This document shows positions 6,287 through 9,402 of a stretch of 9,402 nucleotides of DNA, in pieces. The notes below the pieces were generated by a model. That model made no database searches. It was not told where the DNA came from and was given only the letters and a program-made list of their open reading frames with translations. Origin of the DNA: an uncultured Bacteroidales bacterium (GTDB taxonomy: Bacteria; Bacteroidota; Bacteroidia; Bacteroidales; UBA932); the NCBI GenBank assembly GCA_946408295.1, contig CAMJRT010000035.1:1-9402 (forward strand), given 5' to 3'. Both the position numbers and the translations under genes were made by a program. Numbering within the stretch: the first letter of the stretch is position 1; the number at the start of each line of letters is the position of its first letter.

Positions 6287-8125
6287 ATGAAAAGAATGGT
6301 ATTTTTGTTTGCCGCGCTGCTGCTTCTCTCCTGCGCCAAAGAGGCTCCGGAAACCGGTGGCACAGGCTCGCTTTCCCTGGCGGTCAGAATGCCCGAGTGG
6401 CAGGGGACGAAGGCGGCGCTGACCCCGGAGCAACTGCTTGCCGGTGCGCGCATCAACATTTATTATGCCGACTTTTCCGGGTTGGTGCGCTCCTATCGTT
6501 ATGATGAGGCGCCCGAAACGATTTATCTGCCCGCCGGTGACTACCGCGTGGACGTGGAGGCCGGTGAAAGGGTGCAGGAAAGCCCCGTCAACCCTTCACT
6601 CGAGCAGAAAAGTTATGTCGGCAGCCAGGAATTCACCATTACCGGCAACCGGACGACCCGGGTGACCGTAGAAGCGGGTTGCAGCAATGTGATAGCCGGT
6701 ATGTTGTTTGACAAAACCCTGGATCAGTATTTTGAAAGCGGCTATTCCCTGACCCTTTCCTTGATCGGGGAGGCCCGGGAAGGGCGGACTGTGTATCCGG
6801 CGTCGGCCGTCGTGTTGTCGGCTTCGGATGCCGGAAAAGAGTTCTTCTACCTGACGGACGGGCTGGATGACGCCGCGATTGTCTGGTCCTTTGCCGGCGT
6901 CTTGAAAAAAGACGGCTCCACTTTCTCGAAAACGGGAACGATTGCGGCCATCGAGGCGGGCAAGAAATACGAGTTGACGCTCAAATATGTCGCCAGGGAC
7001 GGTTCCATCGGGATCGGCTTCGACATTGTGCTGGATGCCAGCGAAGAGCTTTTTGACGACATCGTGGTTTTCGAACCGGTGGCCACCGGCATTACGACGA
7101 CAGAGGAGTATGAAATCTGGGCACGGCGTATCACCGTTCACGCGGAGGTGGATGCGGCGGAGTATGACACTCCTTCGGATGTGACTTTCGAATACGCCAA
7201 GAGCGGAACGTCCAACTGGACGGCGGTTGCTTCCACGAAGAATGCGGAGGGCGCTTTCGACGCCACACTGACCGGACTCACGCCGGCTACAAAATATGCT
7301 TATCGCCTGCTGGTCAAAGGGGAAGTGGTCGGTAATCCGGTGGAAATCACCACGGCTTCTGCGCCCAATGTGCCCAACGCCAGTCTGGAATATACGACCG
7401 ATGTAGGCAAATACAAAGAGTGGTACAACGCTTCGGCTTCCGAGGTGGCTGCCCGTACGGCCTGGTGGGGGTCCGGCAACGGCAGCAAGGTGATGGGCAT
7501 CGACGGTTCCGCCGATATGGGTTATGTCATCTGTGAACCGAGCAGCGACCGTGTGGATGGCAGCCAGTCGGCTTGCCTGGTGTCCCAGTGGGCGGTGATC
7601 AAGTTTGCGGCGGGCAACCTCTTCACCGGTTATTTCGGTGGCCTGGTGGGTACCAAGGGCGGTATCGTCTATTACGGCCGTCCGTTCACGGCCCGTCCTT
7701 CCAAACTGAAGTTGTGGCTCAAGTATTCCACGGGCAATGTCAACCGCGAGGACGGCTATCCTTCGACCGGAGAATATCCCAGGAAGGGCAGTCCCGACTG
7801 GGCGCAGGTTTATGTGGCCCTCGGCAACTGGGACTACAAGAAATACGGAGGCACGAAGGATTGTCCGGTCAAGATCAATACGACGGACAAGTCCACTTTC
7901 TACAACTACAAGACGATGGAAGGCTCCATCGCATACGGAAACTTGATCCTGAAAGGCTCCAACGGAGGCTGGAAGGAATATACCATCAACCTGGATTACA
8001 GCAAGACGAATGTGATTCCCACGCATATCATTATTTCTTGCGCTTCCAGTATGCTCGGCGACTACTTTACCGGTTGCGACAGCAGCAAACTCTGGGTTGA
8101 CAAAATGGAGTTGGTCTATGAGTAG
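6287..8125 (+). CDS. DUF4493 / FN3-like / PCMD modular lipoprotein
   Basis: 612 residues from ATG 6287. Lipoprotein signal with Cys16 (LLLLS-C). The mature start AKEAPETGGTGSLSLAVRM parallels the 250-residue paralogue two genes upstream. DUF4493 spans about 25-250: LPAGDYRVDVEAGE (81-94) and CSNVIAGMLFDKTLDQYF (132-149). A fibronectin-III-like module spans about 255-356, ending LTPATKYAYRLLVKGEVVG. The C-terminal PCMD domain (Pfam 'putative carbohydrate metabolism domain', about 360-612) shows PNASLEYT, WWGSGNGS, FAAGNLFTGYFGG (440-452), VYYGRPFTARPSKLKLWLKY (461-480), SIAYG (547-551) and the last strand KLWVDKMELVYE. This is a jelly-roll-type fold reported mainly in Bacteroidetes; despite its name, no catalytic residues are established, so glycan binding is the more careful reading. 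It follows the previous gene by 4 bp and overlaps the next by 8 bp. Confidence 0.83.
   Translation: MKRMVFLFAALLLLSCAKEAPETGGTGSLSLAVRMPEWQGTKAALTPEQLLAGARINIYYADFSGLVRSYRYDEAPETIYLPAGDYRVDVEAGERVQESPVNPSLEQKSYVGSQEFTITGNRTTRVTVEAGCSNVIAGMLFDKTLDQYFESGYSLTLSLIGEAREGRTVYPASAVVLSASDAGKEFFYLTDGLDDAAIVWSFAGVLKKDGSTFSKTGTIAAIEAGKKYELTLKYVARDGSIGIGFDIVLDASEELFDDIVVFEPVATGITTTEEYEIWARRITVHAEVDAAEYDTPSDVTFEYAKSGTSNWTAVASTKNAEGAFDATLTGLTPATKYAYRLLVKGEVVGNPVEITTASAPNVPNASLEYTTDVGKYKEWYNASASEVAARTAWWGSGNGSKVMGIDGSADMGYVICEPSSDRVDGSQSACLVSQWAVIKFAAGNLFTGYFGGLVGTKGGIVYYGRPFTARPSKLKLWLKYSTGNVNREDGYPSTGEYPRKGSPDWAQVYVALGNWDYKKYGGTKDCPVKINTTDKSTFYNYKTMEGSIAYGNLILKGSNGGWKEYTINLDYSKTNVIPTHIIISCASSMLGDYFTGCDSSKLWVDKMELVYE
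8107..8110 (+). promoter_or_regulatory. Shine-Dalgarno-like GGAG for the gene at 8118
   Basis: GGAG is 7 nt before the ATG at 8118, within the end of the PCMD gene (Met-Glu-Leu codons). It supports 8118 as the start; an in-frame TTG at 8097 would add seven residues before the signal peptide and has no comparable site. Confidence 0.4.
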
Positions 8126-8855
8126 GAAAATCTTTCTTTTGTGGGCAATCTGGCTGGTCGCCTTTCCCCTGGCCGCGCAGGTGAACTGCGACAGGGGCTA
8201 TGTCTTGAAAGACAATCCGGTCAAGATGGTGCGCAAGGGCGGCTGGATGCTGGGCGGCACCGTCGGTTTTACGGGCAGTACCTCCGACAACCGTCAGTTC
8301 CTCATTGTCAGCGGCATCACCGGCCGTCTGTACGACATTGACGTCAGCCCCCGTTTCTGCTATATGATCGGGGATAATATGGGCTTCGGTTTCGGCTTCA
8401 CCTACCGGCGCAATTTCTTCAACGCCGCGTCGGCCAGCCTCTCGATGGAGGGTCTGGACCTGAATGTCAAGAACTATTACCTGGACAATCACAGTTACCT
8501 TTTCTCTACCTTCTACCGCTACTACATTCCGTTCGGTTCGGGGCGTTTCGGGGCTTATGCGGATGCGGAACTTTCCTTGGGCGGCCGTCAGCACCGGATG
8601 ATGGACAATCACGCGGTGGATGAGAAAGGGACTTACGGCGTTGGATTCCAGGGAGCCGTCGGGGCTTATGCCGGCGTGATGGCCTTTTTTACCAGTCACT
8701 TCGCGATGGATCTGCGGGTCGGCCTGCTTTCGTTGAACTATTCCACGGAAAAACAAACGCACAACCAGGTGGCGACAGGTACGGACCACGCTTATTCCGG
8801 TCATTTTATGATCGATTTGCTGGCATTGCGTTTTGGTATGTATTATTATTTGTAA
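8118..8855 (+). CDS. Outer-membrane beta-barrel protein, first of a tandem pair
   Basis: 245 residues from ATG 8118. A Sec signal peptide (MSRKIFLLWAIWLVAFPLAA, cleavage near residue 20-21) precedes a mature chain of about 225 residues made of alternating hydrophobic and polar strands rich in Gly and aromatics, for example GGWMLGGTVGFTG (41-53), MGFGFGFTYRR and FGAYADAELSLGG, ending in an aromatic strand (LALRFGMYYYL), as expected for insertion into the outer membrane by the BAM machinery. About 8-10 strands could be accommodated. The specific family is not recognised; the general class is small porin-like or OmpA/OmpW-like barrels. Cys24 is not in a lipobox, so it is not a lipoprotein. The ATG overlaps the PCMD gene's stop (ATGAGTAG), and a paralogue follows after 4 bp. 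Function could be transport, or an outer-membrane partner for the adjacent lipoproteins; the latter is inference from position. Confidence 0.78.
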   Translation: MSRKIFLLWAIWLVAFPLAAQVNCDRGYVLKDNPVKMVRKGGWMLGGTVGFTGSTSDNRQFLIVSGITGRLYDIDVSPRFCYMIGDNMGFGFGFTYRRNFFNAASASLSMEGLDLNVKNYYLDNHSYLFSTFYRYYIPFGSGRFGAYADAELSLGGRQHRMMDNHAVDEKGTYGVGFQGAVGAYAGVMAFFTSHFAMDLRVGLLSLNYSTEKQTHNQVATGTDHAYSGHFMIDLLALRFGMYYYL

Positions 8856-8859
8856 GGCC

Positions 8860-9402
8860 ATGAAGAAAACGATACTCATTCTCTTTTTCGCGCTGATGGC
8901 CTTCACAATCCACGCGCAGGAAATCATCAAGATGGGCGAAGTCATCGGTACGGACGCCTCCAAAGCCTCCGGGCGCAGTTTCCCCAAACGCCTCTTTTCC
9001 GCCAAAGGGAGTTGGGGCCTCGGGCTGGACGGCATATATCTGGGCGCCAAAGGCAGCGACAGCAATCTGATGATGCTGCTGACGGGCATCAACGGCGGTT
9101 TCTCTTTCGGCCGTGTCGCTCCGATGTTCACCTATACCTACGCAGACAACCTGGCCGTCGGTTTCCGCTTCACCTATATGGGCGCGAAAGGCAATATCGA
9201 CAGCGCGACCGCCCTGGGCCTGGCGGATTTGAATATGGATCTGAGCGGAATCGGCCTGCGTCTCGACAGTTACAGCGCCTCCGTCTTCCATCGCAACTGG
9301 TTCGGCCTGGATGACAAGGGCCGTTTCGGCATTTTCCTGGATGCGGCGCTGACTTATCAGCATTTGCGGGCGGAAACCTCCTATTATGGGATTTCGCATC
9401 GG
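8860..9402 (+). CDS. Outer-membrane beta-barrel protein, second of a tandem pair (3' end outside window)
   Basis: An open frame from ATG 8860 runs to the edge without a stop, giving 181 residues; the C-terminus is missing. A Sec signal peptide (MKKTILILFFALMAFTIHA, cleavage near 19-20) is followed by a linker and then barrel-like sequence. From KGSWGLGLDGIYLG (49-62) it aligns in order with the preceding protein from KGGWMLGG (40-47): MFTYTYADNLAVGFRFTYMG matches RFCYMIGDNMGFGFGFTYRR, the LNMDLSGIGLRLDSYSASVF segment matches the LNVKNYYLDNHSYLFSTF segment, and KGRFGIFLDAALTYQ matches SGRFGAYADAELSLG. The two are therefore paralogues from an old tandem duplication. The 4-bp gap to the upstream gene implies co-transcription. 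By comparison about 60-90 residues are probably missing beyond the window. Confidence 0.78.
   Translation, partial: MKKTILILFFALMAFTIHAQEIIKMGEVIGTDASKASGRSFPKRLFSAKGSWGLGLDGIYLGAKGSDSNLMMLLTGINGGFSFGRVAPMFTYTYADNLAVGFRFTYMGAKGNIDSATALGLADLNMDLSGIGLRLDSYSASVFHRNWFGLDDKGRFGIFLDAALTYQHLRAETSYYGISHR

Noticed and set aside
5059..6459. 466-codon minus-strand open frame opposite the second DUF4493 gene
   Set aside because: Mirror of the sense codons, running across a gene junction, with no family resemblance; the sense strand has lipoprotein signals and domain motifs.
6596..8026. 476-codon minus-strand open frame opposite the PCMD gene
   Set aside because: In register with the sense gene and rich in His/Arg/Gly as expected of a shadow; the sense PCMD and DUF4493 motifs are decisive.
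7573..8100. 175-codon plus-strand open frame inside the PCMD gene
   Set aside because: Out-of-frame shadow with Arg/Gln-rich composition and no motif; the overlapping PCMD frame is well supported.
8097..8117. TTG start that would extend the first barrel by seven residues
   Set aside because: The ATG at 8118 begins the signal peptide directly, has GGAG 7 nt upstream, and matches the overlap geometry seen at 5011.
2409..8125. Polysaccharide utilisation locus of SusC/SusD type
   Set aside because: No TonB-dependent transporter, SusD-like protein or glycoside hydrolase is encoded; the barrels are only about 245 residues, far shorter than SusC.
8067..9131. 354-codon minus-strand open frame opposite the two barrel genes
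   Set aside because: It spans two sense genes and their junction, shows no domain, and the sense frames carry signal peptides and paralogous barrel sequence.

Overview
The window (9402 bp) looks like a chromosomal segment from a fairly GC-rich member of the Bacteroidales. Several signs point that way: five proteins with lipoprotein signal peptides; domain families I recognise as typical of Bacteroidetes surface proteins (fimbrillin-like, DUF4493, PCMD); a Bacteroides-type promoter (TAnnTTTG) before the first plus-strand gene; and little Shine-Dalgarno sequence at most starts. The genus cannot be fixed from the sequence; a Rikenellaceae-like or uncultured gut Bacteroidales is plausible. I see no mobile element, tRNA, rRNA, CRISPR array or clear terminator.

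Layout: Positions 1-377 (minus strand) hold the first 125 codons of recR (recombination mediator), running off the left edge. A short divergent intergenic region (378-468) carries candidate promoters for recR and corA. From 469 to the right edge every gene is on the plus strand and tightly packed: corA (Mg2+ or divalent cation channel, 469-1422), an endonuclease/exonuclease/phosphatase-fold lipoprotein (1435-2397), a fimbrillin-like lipoprotein with a C-terminal jelly-roll-like region (2409-4259), three consecutive DUF4493-type lipoproteins of increasing modular complexity (4266-5018, 5011-6282, 6287-8125, the last ending in a PCMD domain), and two paralogous outer-membrane beta-barrel proteins (8118-8855, and 8860 to beyond the window).

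How they fit together: recR and corA are housekeeping. The seven genes from 1435 onward all encode exported proteins, with gaps of 12 bp or less or 8-bp overlaps, so they are probably co-transcribed at least in part. The block from 2409 onward reads as a cell-surface module: lipidated, beta-rich proteins of adhesin, pilus-like or glycan-binding type, next to a tandem pair of small outer-membrane barrels. Its biochemical role is not established by anything in the sequence; adhesion or glycan binding is an inference. The most unusual features are the staircase of related lipoproteins, the barrel duplication, and GGAG-type ribosome-binding sequences at the three coupled junctions only, which is notable in a phylum that mostly ignores Shine-Dalgarno sequences.
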